A DNA stretch of 64,000 bases from DATARH01 sp963847345 (GTDB taxonomy: Bacteria; Pseudomonadota; Alphaproteobacteria; ATCC43930; CGMCC-115725), in contig CAWJZU010000022.1 in assembly GCA_963847345.1 (NCBI GenBank), positions 372,001 to 436,000 of the forward strand. The letters run 5' to 3'. This document shows, one piece after another, positions 1-10,259 of the stretch. The notes beneath the pieces were generated by a model. It was not told the origin of the DNA and did not search any database. It worked only from the letters and a program-made list of their open reading frames with translations. The number at the start of each line of letters is the position of its first letter. Position 1 is the stretch's first letter. A program made the position numbers and the translations under genes.

Positions 1-2
1 CG

Positions 3-590
3 GTGCTCGGCACGACCGGCATCGTCGTCCCATATTCCTGCGCGTCGTGGATCCACGCGATCCACCGCGGGATCGACGTCGCCCGCGCCGCCGGGCTCGG
101 CCATATCGCGGCCGCGACCGGCACGACCTCCGAAACGGCGGTGCAGCGCCTCTACGGGCTGCCCGAGCATGCGCTGATCGACATGGGCGACTTTGTCGGC
201 GGCACCCTCAAGTACCTGCGCCGGCATCCGGTGCCGCGTCTGACCCTGGCCGGCGGTTTCGCGAAGCTGGCAAAGCTGGCCGCCGGCGATCTCGACCTGC
301 ATTCGAGCCGCAGCCGCATCGATCCCGCGATGCTGGCCGCTCTGCTGGCCGATGCCGGAGGCGCGCCGGAGACGGTCGCCGCCGCGGCACAGCGCGACAG
401 CGCCGCCGAAATCCTTCACCTCGCCGGCCCGCTCGGCCCGGCCCTGGCGGAAATTGTCGCTCGCCGGGCGCGCGAGGTCGCGCTGGCGACGCTGAGCGGC
501 GACGTTATGGTCGAGGTCGCGGTTATCGATCGCTCCGGCGCGTTCCTTGCGCATGTCGGCGTACCCGGGCCCGGCGAAATCGCCGCATGA
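3..590 (+). CDS. cbiD: Cobalt-precorrin-5B C1-methyltransferase, C-terminal part (truncated by window edge)
   Basis: This is the 3' part of a gene that starts before the window; about 195 residues are visible and the reading frame is open from the first bases. CbiD methylates C1 of the corrin ring in cobalamin synthesis, using SAM, in the cytoplasm. The visible part carries the family's late segments, including GDFVGGTLKYLRR and LTLAGGFAKLAKLAAG (TLAGGxxKxxKLAxG style), and the end of the domain. Its TGA overlaps the ATG of cobK (ATGA), which indicates translational coupling. The family call rests on these motifs and on the cobK/cobT context. Confidence 0.85.
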   Translation: MLGTTGIVVPYSCASWIHAIHRGIDVARAAGLGHIAAATGTTSETAVQRLYGLPEHALIDMGDFVGGTLKYLRRHPVPRLTLAGGFAKLAKLAAGDLDLHSSRSRIDPAMLAALLADAGGAPETVAAAAQRDSAAEILHLAGPLGPALAEIVARRAREVALATLSGDVMVEVAVIDRSGAFLAHVGVPGPGEIAA

Positions 591-1360
591 CCGCGCGCCG
601 TCTGCTGATCCTGGGCGGCACCGGCGAGGCCGCCGCGCTGGCGCGCGCGATCCCCGCCCGCTTCGGTGACGCGATCGGGGTGACGACATCGCTCGCCGGC
701 CGCACCCGCAATCCCGGCCCGATCCCCGGAAACATACGGATCGGCGGGTTCGGCGGCCCCGCCGGCCTCGCCGCCTATCTTGTCGAGAACCAGATCGACC
801 GGCTGATCGACGCGACACACCCGTTCGCCGCCGAAATCTCGCGGGCGGCCCGCGTCGCCGCGGAGCGCGCCGGCGTCCGGCGACTGCTGTTGCTGCGCCC
901 GCGATGGCCACGCCACCCGCTCGACCGCTGGATCGAGCTCGACAGCGCCGAGGCCGCTGCTTCGCTGGTCGGCAAAATCGGCCGGTGCGCCCTGCTGACC
1001 GTCGGCGCCGGCTCCGCTGCCGCCTTCGCGGGCGCGGAAGATGTACGTTTTGTCGTGCGGCTCATCGATCCGCCACGCCGGGAATTGCCGTTGCGGAAGC
1101 ATCAGATCGTGTACGGGCGCGGACCGTTCAGCTTGCAAGAGGAGCGTCTTCTGCTGCGGCAATACGGGGTCGATGTACTCGTGTGCAAGGCCAGCGGCGG
1201 ATCGGCAACCGAGGCGAAGCTGATCGCGGCGCGCGAGGCCGGGATTCCGGTTATCATGGTGCGTCGCCCACCGCCCGAACCGGGAGACGCGGTCGAGACC
1301 GTCGGGGCGGCGCTCGACTGGCTCGCCGGCCTCGACCGGCGGCAACGGAAGGGAGGATGA
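587..1360 (+). CDS. cobK: Precorrin-6A / cobalt-precorrin-6A reductase
   Basis: A 257-residue cytoplasmic enzyme that reduces the corrin ring at the precorrin-6A stage with NAD(P)H. The N-terminal nucleotide-binding GGTGE motif is at residues 10-14 and the diagnostic DATHPFA motif at 75-81. The C-terminal part has the CKASGG segment and the VIMVRRPPPEP end typical of CobK/CbiJ. The ATG is set by the 4-base ATGA overlap with cbiD. The length matches the family. The next gene starts one base after the stop, so the block is one operon. Confidence 0.93.
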   Translation: MTARRLLILGGTGEAAALARAIPARFGDAIGVTTSLAGRTRNPGPIPGNIRIGGFGGPAGLAAYLVENQIDRLIDATHPFAAEISRAARVAAERAGVRRLLLLRPRWPRHPLDRWIELDSAEAAASLVGKIGRCALLTVGAGSAAAFAGAEDVRFVVRLIDPPRRELPLRKHQIVYGRGPFSLQEERLLLRQYGVDVLVCKASGGSATEAKLIAAREAGIPVIMVRRPPPEPGDAVETVGAALDWLAGLDRRQRKGG

Positions 1361-1361
1361 C

Positions 1362-1952
1362 ATGAATACTCGTTCTGCCTACCGGGCTGCGCGCTGTCTC
1401 GGCGGCGCGATGATCGCGCTGGTCGCTCTCGGGCCAAGCGCGCGCGCCGATATGGACATGTTTTCCGCGTATTACGGCAACGTGGCCCGTGCCACCGCGG
1501 CGAACGACGCGGCAGCGGTCGCGCGTCTCGTCGCGGGCGGCGGCTACAACGTTGAAAACGTCGACGCCAGCGGCCGCACCGGGCTGCAGATCGCCGCGGC
1601 CAACGGCAACCTGCAAATCGCGGCTATCCTGATCAAGGCCGGTGCCAACATCAATGCGAAGGATCGGCTCGGCAATACCGCGCTGCATGCCGCAACCGAG
1701 CGCGACCGTATCGAAATGGCGGAGCTGCTGATCGATCTCGGCGCCGATCTCAACAGCGAGAACAAGAACGGCATGACACCGCTGATGATCGCGGCCCGGC
1801 AGGGCAACGCCACGCTCGTCAAGTCATTGCTCGCGAAAGGAGCGAGCGCCCGGAAGACCGACTATACCGGGCGCGACGCCGTCAGCTGGGCGCAGGAAAG
1901 CCGGCGGCCGACGGTCGTGCAGATGCTGCAACGCGCCGCCGCGCAGCGCTGA
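1362..1952 (+). CDS. Secreted ankyrin-repeat protein inside the cobalamin operon
   Basis: A 196-residue protein with a signal peptide (hydrophobic stretch about residues 12-25, likely cleavage after ARA near residue 29). About four 33-residue ankyrin repeats follow (for example GRTGLQIAAANGN, GNTALHAATERDR, GMTPLMIAARQGN). It is therefore predicted to be periplasmic and to bind another protein; no catalytic motif is visible. It starts one base after cobK behind a GGGAGG ribosome site and ends 16 bases before cobT, so it is co-transcribed with B12 genes although ankyrin proteins have no known step in that pathway. The family is clear; the role is unknown. Confidence 0.85.
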   Translation: MNTRSAYRAARCLGGAMIALVALGPSARADMDMFSAYYGNVARATAANDAAAVARLVAGGGYNVENVDASGRTGLQIAAANGNLQIAAILIKAGANINAKDRLGNTALHAATERDRIEMAELLIDLGADLNSENKNGMTPLMIAARQGNATLVKSLLAKGASARKTDYTGRDAVSWAQESRRPTVVQMLQRAAAQR

Positions 1953-1968
1953 GTCCGAGCGACACGCG

Positions 1969-3000
1969 ATGCCAGACCCCCAGCCGCCGCGTCTCGACGA
2001 AATCCGCGGGCTGATCGCACATCTTCCCGGCCCGGACCTCGACGCCGGCAGCGGCGCGGCGTTGCGCGAGCGCCAGCTGACGAAACCGCCCGGCGCGCTG
2101 GGGCGGCTTGAGGAGCTGGCCGGCTGGCTCGCCACCTGGCAGGGGCGCCACCCGCCTTTGCTGCGCCACCCGCGCACGGTCGTGTTCGCCGGCAATCATG
2201 GCGTCGCCGCGCGCGGCGTTTCGGCCTACCCGGCCGAGGTGACGGCGCAGATGGTGCAGAACTTCATCGCCGGCGGGGCCGCCGTGAACCAGCTCTGCCG
2301 CGTGATCGACGCCGATCTGCGCGTCTATGAGATGAACCTCGGTACCCCGACCGCCGATATCGTCGAGGGGCCGGCGATGAGCGAGGAAGAATGCGCCCGG
2401 GCGATCGCCTACGGGATGATGGCGGTCGAGCCGGGGATCGATGCGCTCGCGGTCGGCGAGATGGGGATCGGCAACACGACGGTTGCGGCGGCGCTGTGCC
2501 TCGCGCTGTTCGGCGGCACGGCGGAAGACTGGACCGGCCCCGGCACCGGCGTCGCCGGCGCCGCGCTCGACCGCAAGCGCGAGGTCGTCGCGGCGGCTGT
2601 CGCGCGGCATCGGCCGGAAGCCGGCGACCCGTTCGATGTGCTGCGCCGTCTCGGCGGGCTCGAATTCGCGGCGATGGCCGGGGCGATCCTGGCGGCGCGG
2701 ATGGGCCGCGTGCCGGTCGTGCTCGACGGGTTTTCGGCCGGTGCCGCCGCCGCGGTGCTGTACGCCGCCGACCCGCGCGCGCTCGACCATTGCGTCGCCG
2801 GCCACGTCTCGGCCGAACCCGGTCATCGCCGCCTGCTCGAGCGCCTGGGCATGCGCCCGCTGCTCGATCTCGGCATGCGGCTCGGCGAGGCCTCCGGCGC
2901 GACGCTCGCGCTGATGCTGCTGAAGGCCGCCGCCGCCTGCCACAACGATATGGCGACTTTCGCCGAAGCCGGGGTCAGCGGGCCGGCCTGTGAGCCCTAA
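1969..3000 (+). CDS. cobT: Nicotinate-nucleotide--dimethylbenzimidazole phosphoribosyltransferase
   Basis: A 343-residue cytoplasmic enzyme that makes alpha-ribazole phosphate from nicotinate mononucleotide and 5,6-dimethylbenzimidazole, the lower-ligand branch of cobalamin synthesis. Visible signatures are AGNHGVA (residues 74-80), GEMGIGNTT (163-171) and LGEASGA near residue 306, whose Glu (about 307) corresponds to the catalytic glutamate of the family. Length is normal. It is the last gene of the cobalamin block here; the following 222 bases hold no recognisable gene and no cobalamin riboswitch that I can see. Confidence 0.95.
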   Translation: MPDPQPPRLDEIRGLIAHLPGPDLDAGSGAALRERQLTKPPGALGRLEELAGWLATWQGRHPPLLRHPRTVVFAGNHGVAARGVSAYPAEVTAQMVQNFIAGGAAVNQLCRVIDADLRVYEMNLGTPTADIVEGPAMSEEECARAIAYGMMAVEPGIDALAVGEMGIGNTTVAAALCLALFGGTAEDWTGPGTGVAGAALDRKREVVAAAVARHRPEAGDPFDVLRRLGGLEFAAMAGAILAARMGRVPVVLDGFSAGAAAAVLYAADPRALDHCVAGHVSAEPGHRRLLERLGMRPLLDLGMRLGEASGATLALMLLKAAAACHNDMATFAEAGVSGPACEP

Positions 3001-3222
3001 TTCCGGTCGCACCCCCGGCCCGAGACTAACCCGCGATCGGCTGGGCTCGCCCAGACCAACCTTATCGGCTCCTTATGCGCCGGCGTGGTCATCGCCGGGC
3101 GCCCGACAAACATGAGTCCGGCAGGAAATAGGACGACCGAGATTTGCCTTCCCTGCAATGCGGCTGCCCAAGAGCAATCATTGACGATCAGTGCTCGTGT
3201 GGCCTGGCGTTGCCATTGATCA

Positions 3223-4299
3223 ATGAGAGTGCCGATGCGACACCTGCCGCGCCTTGCCGCGATCGCGACCGCCGTTCCGCCGCACCGTCTCGACCAGAGC
3301 AATGTCGTGGCCCGGGTCGAACAACTCTTCGGCCGCTCGCCGGACTTCGAGCGCCTGATCTCGGTCTACGCCAATAGCGGCATCGCCTGCCGATATTCGG
3401 TTGTGCCGTTCGAGTGGTTCGATCAGCCGCACGGCTGGGCCGACCGCAACCGTGCTTATCTTGCTGGCGCGCTCGACCTGATCGAGGCTGCCGCCAGTCG
3501 CGCTCTCGACATGGCAGGCGTCGGGCTGGACGAGGTCGGAGGTATTGTCGCGGTGTCGACCACCGGGGTCGCAACCCCGAGCCTCGATGCGCTGCTGATA
3601 GAGCGGCTGCATCTGCCGTCGAAGGTGCAGCGCCTGCCGATCTTTGGCCTCGGTTGCGCCGGCGGTGCGCTGGGACTGGCGCGCGCCGCGACTCTCGCCG
3701 CGTCGATGCCCGATAAGGCGGTGCTGTTCCTCGTCGTCGAAATCTGCACCTTGCAGTTTCGCCGTGACGATCTCGCGCGCAGCAACATCGTCGCCACCGC
3801 GCTGTTCGGCGACGGCGCCGCGGCGGCTGTGCTGCGCTGCGACGAAAAGGCAGGGGGCCCGGCGGTCGTCGCCACCGGCGAGCACACTTGGCCGCACAGC
3901 CTCGACATCATGGGCTGGGATGTCGCGGAGGACGGGCTCAAGGCCATTTTTTCGCGCGATATCCCACGCCTGGTCTCGGCCGAACTCGGACCCGTGCTGG
4001 AGGCGTTTCTTGGCCGGCATGGGTTGGCGCTGGGAGATATCAACCGCTTCGTCTGCCATCCCGGCGGACCGAAAGTCATCGATGCCTACGAGACCCTGTT
4101 CGGAGACGATTTTCCCGGCGCGGCCGAAGCCCGCCGCTCGTTGTGCAACTACGGCAATATGTCGGCCGCCTCGGTGCTCTTCGTCCTCGAGCACCTGCTC
4201 GCGTCGACTTCAGCCGCGGGCGAGGAATGGGGACGCGCGCTGCTGATGGCGCTCGGCCCCGGCTTCAGCGCCGGGTTCGTCGTATTGGCTCAGCAGTGA
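3223..4299 (+). CDS. Type III polyketide synthase (chalcone/stilbene synthase-like)
   Basis: A 358-residue thiolase-fold condensing enzyme that extends an acyl-CoA starter with malonyl-CoA to give alkylpyrones, alkylresorcinols or related phenolics. The triad is intact: Cys145 in FGLGCAGG, His279 in FVCHPGGPK and Asn312 in CNYGNMSA. The LFGDGAAA segment (195-202) is also typical. A second in-frame ATG at 3235 has a slightly better upstream GAGAG and could be the true start. The stop overlaps the next gene (GTGA), which encodes a methyltransferase. That arrangement is known from bacterial alkylpyrone/alkylresorcinol loci (BpsA-BpsB, SrsA-SrsB). The starter and product cannot be read from sequence. 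Confidence 0.93.
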   Translation: MRVPMRHLPRLAAIATAVPPHRLDQSNVVARVEQLFGRSPDFERLISVYANSGIACRYSVVPFEWFDQPHGWADRNRAYLAGALDLIEAAASRALDMAGVGLDEVGGIVAVSTTGVATPSLDALLIERLHLPSKVQRLPIFGLGCAGGALGLARAATLAASMPDKAVLFLVVEICTLQFRRDDLARSNIVATALFGDGAAAAVLRCDEKAGGPAVVATGEHTWPHSLDIMGWDVAEDGLKAIFSRDIPRLVSAELGPVLEAFLGRHGLALGDINRFVCHPGGPKVIDAYETLFGDDFPGAAEARRSLCNYGNMSAASVLFVLEHLLASTSAAGEEWGRALLMALGPGFSAGFVVLAQQ

Positions 4300-4814
4300 C
4301 AATTTTCCAGGCGGTGCTCGCGCTGGTGCTGCTGCAGCGCGGCGGGGAACTGGTTCTTGCTCATTTCAATACGGTGCGCTTGCGCCGGTTCGGTGCGGTC
4401 GAGGTTGATCGCGCCGGCTACAAATGGTTCGTCGTATTGCACGCGGGCTGGCTCGTAGCTCTGGCTCTCACGGTGCCTCCGACGACGCCGCCCAGTTGGC
4501 CGCTGCTCGCGCTGTTTTTCCTGCTGCAGGCCGCTCGCGTCTGGGTCATTGCCAGCCTCGGCCGGCGCTGGACGACGCGACTGATTGTGCTTCCGGGTGC
4601 TGCGCTGGTCACCCACGGCCCCTATCGCCTGTTTCGCCACCCAAACTACCTGATCGTGCTTGGCGAGGTGGCGATCTTGCCGCTCGCCTTCAGCGCGCCT
4701 GCAATCGCGGTCGGGTTTTCCGCCTGCAATGCGGCATTGCTCTTGCGCCGGATCCGCTTGGAGCGTGCGGCGCTGGATCTGCGCTGCACTGAGCTCGTGC
4801 GCCGACAGTCGTAG
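4296..4814 (+). CDS. Isoprenylcysteine carboxyl methyltransferase-family membrane methyltransferase
   Basis: A 172-residue integral membrane protein with about four to five hydrophobic segments. The C-terminal GPYRLFRHPNYLIVLGE motif is the SAM-binding signature of the ICMT/PEMT group. The GTG start is fixed by the 4-base overlap with the polyketide synthase stop. In this context the likely job is O-methylation of the phenolic or pyrone product, as for BpsB and SrsB; that is an inference from gene order. The MFS exporter gene begins seven bases after its stop. Confidence 0.88.
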   Translation: MTIFQAVLALVLLQRGGELVLAHFNTVRLRRFGAVEVDRAGYKWFVVLHAGWLVALALTVPPTTPPSWPLLALFFLLQAARVWVIASLGRRWTTRLIVLPGAALVTHGPYRLFRHPNYLIVLGEVAILPLAFSAPAIAVGFSACNAALLLRRIRLERAALDLRCTELVRRQS

Positions 4815-4821
4815 GCCGGAC

Positions 4822-6363
4822 ATGTCCTCACAAGTTGCCGCTACCGCCACTTGGCGCGGCTGGGTCGGTTTTGTCGCAATGAGCATCGGCATGTTCATGG
4901 CGGTGCTGGATATCCAGATCGTGGCCAGCTCATTGCCCGAAATCCAGGCAGCTTTACGGATTTCGATCGATCGTCTCGGCTGGATACAGACCGCCTACCT
5001 TTCGGCCGAGATCGTGGCCATACCGCTCACCGGCTGGATGACACGCATCTTCTCGACCCGCGCCGCATTCGTCCTCTGCGTTCTTGGGTTCACCGCGTCG
5101 AGCATGGCATGTGCGGGCGCCGGCGATTTCTGGTGGTTGGTCGCGGCGCGTGTCGTCCAGGGTTTTTTCGGCGGGTTCCTGATCCCGCTGGTGTTCACGG
5201 CTGTGTTCCTGATGTTTGCCGACGGTCCGGCGCGAGTGCGCGCGACGATGATCGCGGGCGTCATGGCGATGCTGGCGCCGACGCTCGGACCGACGGCAGG
5301 CGGCTTCATCACCGAACGGTTTTCATGGCATTGGTTGTTCCTGATCAATGTCCCGGTGGGAATTGTGGTGGCGGCGGTTGTCGCCCGAATGGTGTCGATC
5401 GATCGGCGCGAAGAGGACCGGGGCCGCGGGATCGACCTTGCGGCGGTGCCGCTGCTGGTGCTGTTCCTGGCCGGGTTGCAGGTGGTGCTGAGCGAAGCCC
5501 CGGCGCAGGGCTGGAACAGCCCCGCGATGCTGGTGATAATGTTGGTGTGCCTTTTGAGCGGTGCGATCATGGTGCGCCGGTGCCTCACGCATCGGGCGCC
5601 GCTGGTGCAGCTGTCAGCGTTCCGGCAGCGTAATTTCACCCTCGGCTGCGTGTTCAGCTTTGCTCTCGGCGTCGGGCTGTACGGGGCGACATTTCTGTTG
5701 CCGCTGTTTCTTGGCGCCGTCCGTCATCACGACCCGTTCGAGATCGGCTTGATCATGACGGTGACGGGTGGGGCGCAGTTGATAGCGGCTCCAGTCGCGA
5801 CACTTGTCGAACGGCGCAGCGATCCGCGACTGCTTACCGCCTGCGGCTACGGTCTGCTTGCCCTCGGGATGATCGGCAACGGGTTTTTGCAGCCTGCTGA
5901 CGATTTCTGGGAGGTGGCCTGGCAGCAGGCGGCGCGCGGGATTGCGTTCATGTTCTGCCTGCTGCCCACCACCTCCCTCGCCCTCGGCGCGCTGCCGTCG
6001 GCGGAGGTGCCAAACGCGAGCGGCCTGTTCAATCTGATGCGCAATCTTGGCGGTGCGATCGGCTTAGCCGTCGTCGGCACGCTGATCCAACAACGTGTGC
6101 CGACGCATGTCGCGACGCTGGTCGAGCGCCTGGAGGCCGGAGATACCCGGGCCGCACAATTCGTCGGATTGCCGCTCGACCAGTTCATTGGACGGCCGGT
6201 TGGCCCCGTGGACCAGGCAACCCGCGATTTCGTCGCTCCGCTGGTGGAACGCGCCGGCCTGACGCTGGCGCTCAACGAGGCTTGGCTTCTGCTGGGCGGC
6301 GTTATTCTTCTGCCACTGGCCGCTGCGCCGTTTCTGTGCCGGCCCAGAACGATCGGCGACTGA
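4822..6363 (+). CDS. DHA2-family (EmrB/QacA-type) MFS efflux transporter
   Basis: A 513-residue inner-membrane protein with about 14 predicted membrane segments, the usual DHA2 drug:H+ antiporter layout. The first helix has AVLDIQIVASSLPEI, the position of the DHA2 motif LDxTIVNVALP, and the antiporter motif C lies in LGPTAGGFITERFSWHW. The ATG at 4822 follows the methyltransferase by seven bases, making a three-gene unit. The position suggests export of the methylated polyketide or self-protection from it, but substrate specificity cannot be predicted. Confidence 0.9.
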   Translation: MSSQVAATATWRGWVGFVAMSIGMFMAVLDIQIVASSLPEIQAALRISIDRLGWIQTAYLSAEIVAIPLTGWMTRIFSTRAAFVLCVLGFTASSMACAGAGDFWWLVAARVVQGFFGGFLIPLVFTAVFLMFADGPARVRATMIAGVMAMLAPTLGPTAGGFITERFSWHWLFLINVPVGIVVAAVVARMVSIDRREEDRGRGIDLAAVPLLVLFLAGLQVVLSEAPAQGWNSPAMLVIMLVCLLSGAIMVRRCLTHRAPLVQLSAFRQRNFTLGCVFSFALGVGLYGATFLLPLFLGAVRHHDPFEIGLIMTVTGGAQLIAAPVATLVERRSDPRLLTACGYGLLALGMIGNGFLQPADDFWEVAWQQAARGIAFMFCLLPTTSLALGALPSAEVPNASGLFNLMRNLGGAIGLAVVGTLIQQRVPTHVATLVERLEAGDTRAAQFVGLPLDQFIGRPVGPVDQATRDFVAPLVERAGLTLALNEAWLLLGGVILLPLAAAPFLCRPRTIGD

Positions 6364-6539
6364 GGTCGACTTGAGCGGTTTCGATCATGCCCCACCGAAC
6401 GGTCCGTTTCTGCGCATCGCGGACGCTGGCGTAATTGCGTTTCCAAACAACGGCGAGGCCAATCGCGAAGGCGATGGGCCTGGGTTGCGGGTGTGCGGCG
6501 ATTTCCCGATAGTGCACCGCACGGCATTGCGGAGGGAGC

Positions 6540-7964
6540 ATGACGAGCGCGTCGGAGATCGCCTTTGCCTCGGCGCTCGACTTGGTCGAGCTATATCGCA
6601 CGCAGGCGCTGTCGCCGGTCGAAGCGGCCGAAGCTTTGCTCGCGCGCGCCGAGACGCTGCAGCCGAAGCTCAACGCCTTCTGCCTGATCGACCGCGACGG
6701 CGCGCTCGCCGCGGCACGCGAATCCGAGCGGCGTTGGCGCGACGGCGGACCATCGGGGCCGCTCGATGGCGTGCCGGTAACGATCAAGGACCTCGTGCCG
6801 ATGCGCGGGTTTCCGACCCGGCGCGGCTCGCAAATGATCGATCCGGTCCCGGACGTCGAAGACGGGCCGGCGGTGGCGCGGCTGCGCGAGGCCGGGGCGG
6901 TGATCCTCGGCAAGACGACGACTCCGGAATTCGGCTGGAAGGCGATCGGCGACTCGCCCTTGACCGGCATCACCCGCAACCCGTGGGACCCCGAGCGCAC
7001 GCCCGGCGGCAGCAGCGCCGGGGCGGCCGCCGCCTGCGCCGCCGGCATCGCGCCGCTGCATGTCGGCAGCGACGGCGCGGGCTCGATCCGCATACCATCG
7101 GCCTTCACCGGCGTTTTCGGCATCAAGGCGAGTTTCGGGCGGGTGCCGGCGCATCCGGCCTCGCCGATGGGCCTCTTATCGAATGTCGGGCCGATGACGC
7201 GCAGCGTGCGTGACGCGGCGCTGATGCTGAACATGCTGGCGCGGCCCGACCACCGCGACCCGTATGCGCTGCCGCCCGAGGGCCGGATGTATCTCGACGG
7301 CATCGAGGACGGTGTGCGCGGCTGGCGGATCGCCTACAGCCCCGATCTCGGCTATGTCCCCAGTCGCGGTCATACCAAAGTCGATCCCGAGATCGCCGCC
7401 TGTTGCGCCGACGCGGCGCGCCGCTTTGAGGAGCTGGGCGCGCATGTCGAACAGGTCGGGCAGGTCTTCGACTCGCCGCGCCAGGCGCTGCTGACCCTAT
7501 GGGCGGCGGGGACCGCACGCGTCATGGCTGGGTTTCCGCAGGAGAAGCGTCGGCTCGCCGATCCGGGCCTGATCGAAATCGCGGCGCGCGGTGAAGCCAT
7601 CAGCGCGGCCGAGTATGTCGGCGCCGATCTGGCGCGCACCGCGCTCGGGGCGCGGATGGGTGAATTCCACCAGCGCTACGATCTGCTGCTGACGCCGATG
7701 ATGCCGATACCGGCGCTGCCGGTCGGCGTTGACCTGAACGATCCGGCCACCGAGGACATGTGGATTGACTGGTCGCCGTTCAGCTATCCGTTCAACATGA
7801 CGCGTCAGCCGGCCGCCAGCATCCCATGCGGGCTGACCCGCGCCGGGCTGCCGATCGGGCTGCACATCGTCGGGCCGCTCTATGCCGAGGACCGCGTGCT
7901 GCGCGCCGCCCGCGCCTTCGAGCACACCCAGCCCGAGCGTCGTCCGCCGGTGGAGGGAACATAA
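6540..7964 (+). CDS. Amidase-signature-family amidohydrolase
   Basis: A 474-residue enzyme of the AmiE/GatA amidase-signature family. The Ser-cisSer-Lys triad is visible: Lys83 in PVTIKDL, the glycine/serine-rich TPGGSSAGAAA loop (about residues 154-164) and Ser182 in GSDGAGSIRIPS. The C-terminal region has the family GLPIGLHIVGP segment. There are no gatC/gatB neighbours, so this is probably a stand-alone amidase rather than the Glu-tRNA amidotransferase subunit. It is followed four bases later by a short-chain dehydrogenase and likely co-transcribed. The 176 bases before it contain no supported gene. Confidence 0.9.
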   Translation: MTSASEIAFASALDLVELYRTQALSPVEAAEALLARAETLQPKLNAFCLIDRDGALAAARESERRWRDGGPSGPLDGVPVTIKDLVPMRGFPTRRGSQMIDPVPDVEDGPAVARLREAGAVILGKTTTPEFGWKAIGDSPLTGITRNPWDPERTPGGSSAGAAAACAAGIAPLHVGSDGAGSIRIPSAFTGVFGIKASFGRVPAHPASPMGLLSNVGPMTRSVRDAALMLNMLARPDHRDPYALPPEGRMYLDGIEDGVRGWRIAYSPDLGYVPSRGHTKVDPEIAACCADAARRFEELGAHVEQVGQVFDSPRQALLTLWAAGTARVMAGFPQEKRRLADPGLIEIAARGEAISAAEYVGADLARTALGARMGEFHQRYDLLLTPMMPIPALPVGVDLNDPATEDMWIDWSPFSYPFNMTRQPAASIPCGLTRAGLPIGLHIVGPLYAEDRVLRAARAFEHTQPERRPPVEGT

Positions 7965-7968
7965 GCCA

Positions 7969-8806
7969 ATGCAGGACATATCGGGAAAGACCGCGATCGT
8001 CACCGGCGCCGCCTCGGGAATCGGGCTCGGCATCGCGACCGCGCTGGCCGAGGCCGGCGCCAATGTCGTGATGGCCGATATCCAGAAGGACGCCGTCGAA
8101 CAGGCCGCGCACGCGCTGTCCGGCACCAACAAGCGCGTCATGCCGGTGCGCATCGACGTGACGCAGGAGCAGTCTGTGCTCGACGCGCTGGCAGAGGCCG
8201 AGCGCAATTTCGGCAAACTGCACATCGCCTGCAACAATGCCGGCGTGCCGATGCACGGCGTCCGCATGGCCGACGTGCCGCCGGAGGATTGGGAATTCGT
8301 AATCAGGCGTCAATGTCTGGGGGATCATCCACGGCATCCGCCACTTCGTGCCGGCGATCCTGAAGCACGGCGAGGAAGGGCACGTCGTCAACACCGCCTC
8401 GGTGGCCGGATTCCAGAACCGGCGCGGCACCGATCAGGCGCCGTATTCGATGACGAAATACGCCGCGCTGTCGTTGTCCGAGGCGCTGGAGCACGAATTG
8501 GAAGGCACCAATATCGGCGTCTCGGTGCTGTGCCCCGGGCCGATCAACACGAACATCGCGCGCGGCGCCCGCAACCGCCCCGACCACCTGGGCGGCCCGA
8601 AGGTGCGCGAGACTGACGAGCGGGTGCTCGCCGAACGCCTCGCGACGATCGGCCTCGACCCGAAGCGGGTCGGCGAGCGCGTCGTCGACGCGATCCGTAC
8701 CAGGACGTTCTACGCCTTCGTCGGCGCCGTCCCGGCCGACATCATCCGCGCCCGCCACCGCCGCATCGAGGAGGCGCTGAACAGCCCCTGGGTGACGCAC
8801 TACTGA
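7969..8806 (+). CDS. Short-chain dehydrogenase/reductase, interrupted by a +1 frameshift
   Basis: Reads as a 278-residue SDR if one base is dropped near 8306-8307. The N-terminal part has the NAD(P)-binding TGAASGIG motif (about residues 12-19) and NNAG. After the shift come the VVNTASVAG serine strand and the catalytic YSMTK (YxxxK) motif, and the C-terminus runs to 8806. The break lies in a GG pair: reading ATCAGCGTCAAT instead of ATCAGGCGTCAAT restores a continuous, family-like segment (V-I-S-V-N-V-W-G-I). I therefore think it is one intact gene with a sequencing error, although a recent pseudogene cannot be excluded. Substrate unknown; it may work with the upstream amidase. Confidence 0.8.
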
Positions 8807-8821
8807 CCCGCGGCGGCCTGC

Positions 8822-10232
<1,411 letters not shown>

Positions 10233-10259
10233 CTCCAGATCTCCGTCGGCGGAGCCCGT

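Noticed and set aside
416..3012. Long open frames on the minus strand opposite the cobalamin genes
   Set aside because: They are Arg/Gly/Ala-rich mirror frames of high-GC genes, without motifs, and lie wholly inside cobK, the ankyrin gene and cobT.
3001..3222. Possible cobalamin riboswitch after cobT
   Set aside because: No recognisable B12-box (GCCACTG-like core) was found, and the next genes are a polyketide cassette, not B12 genes.
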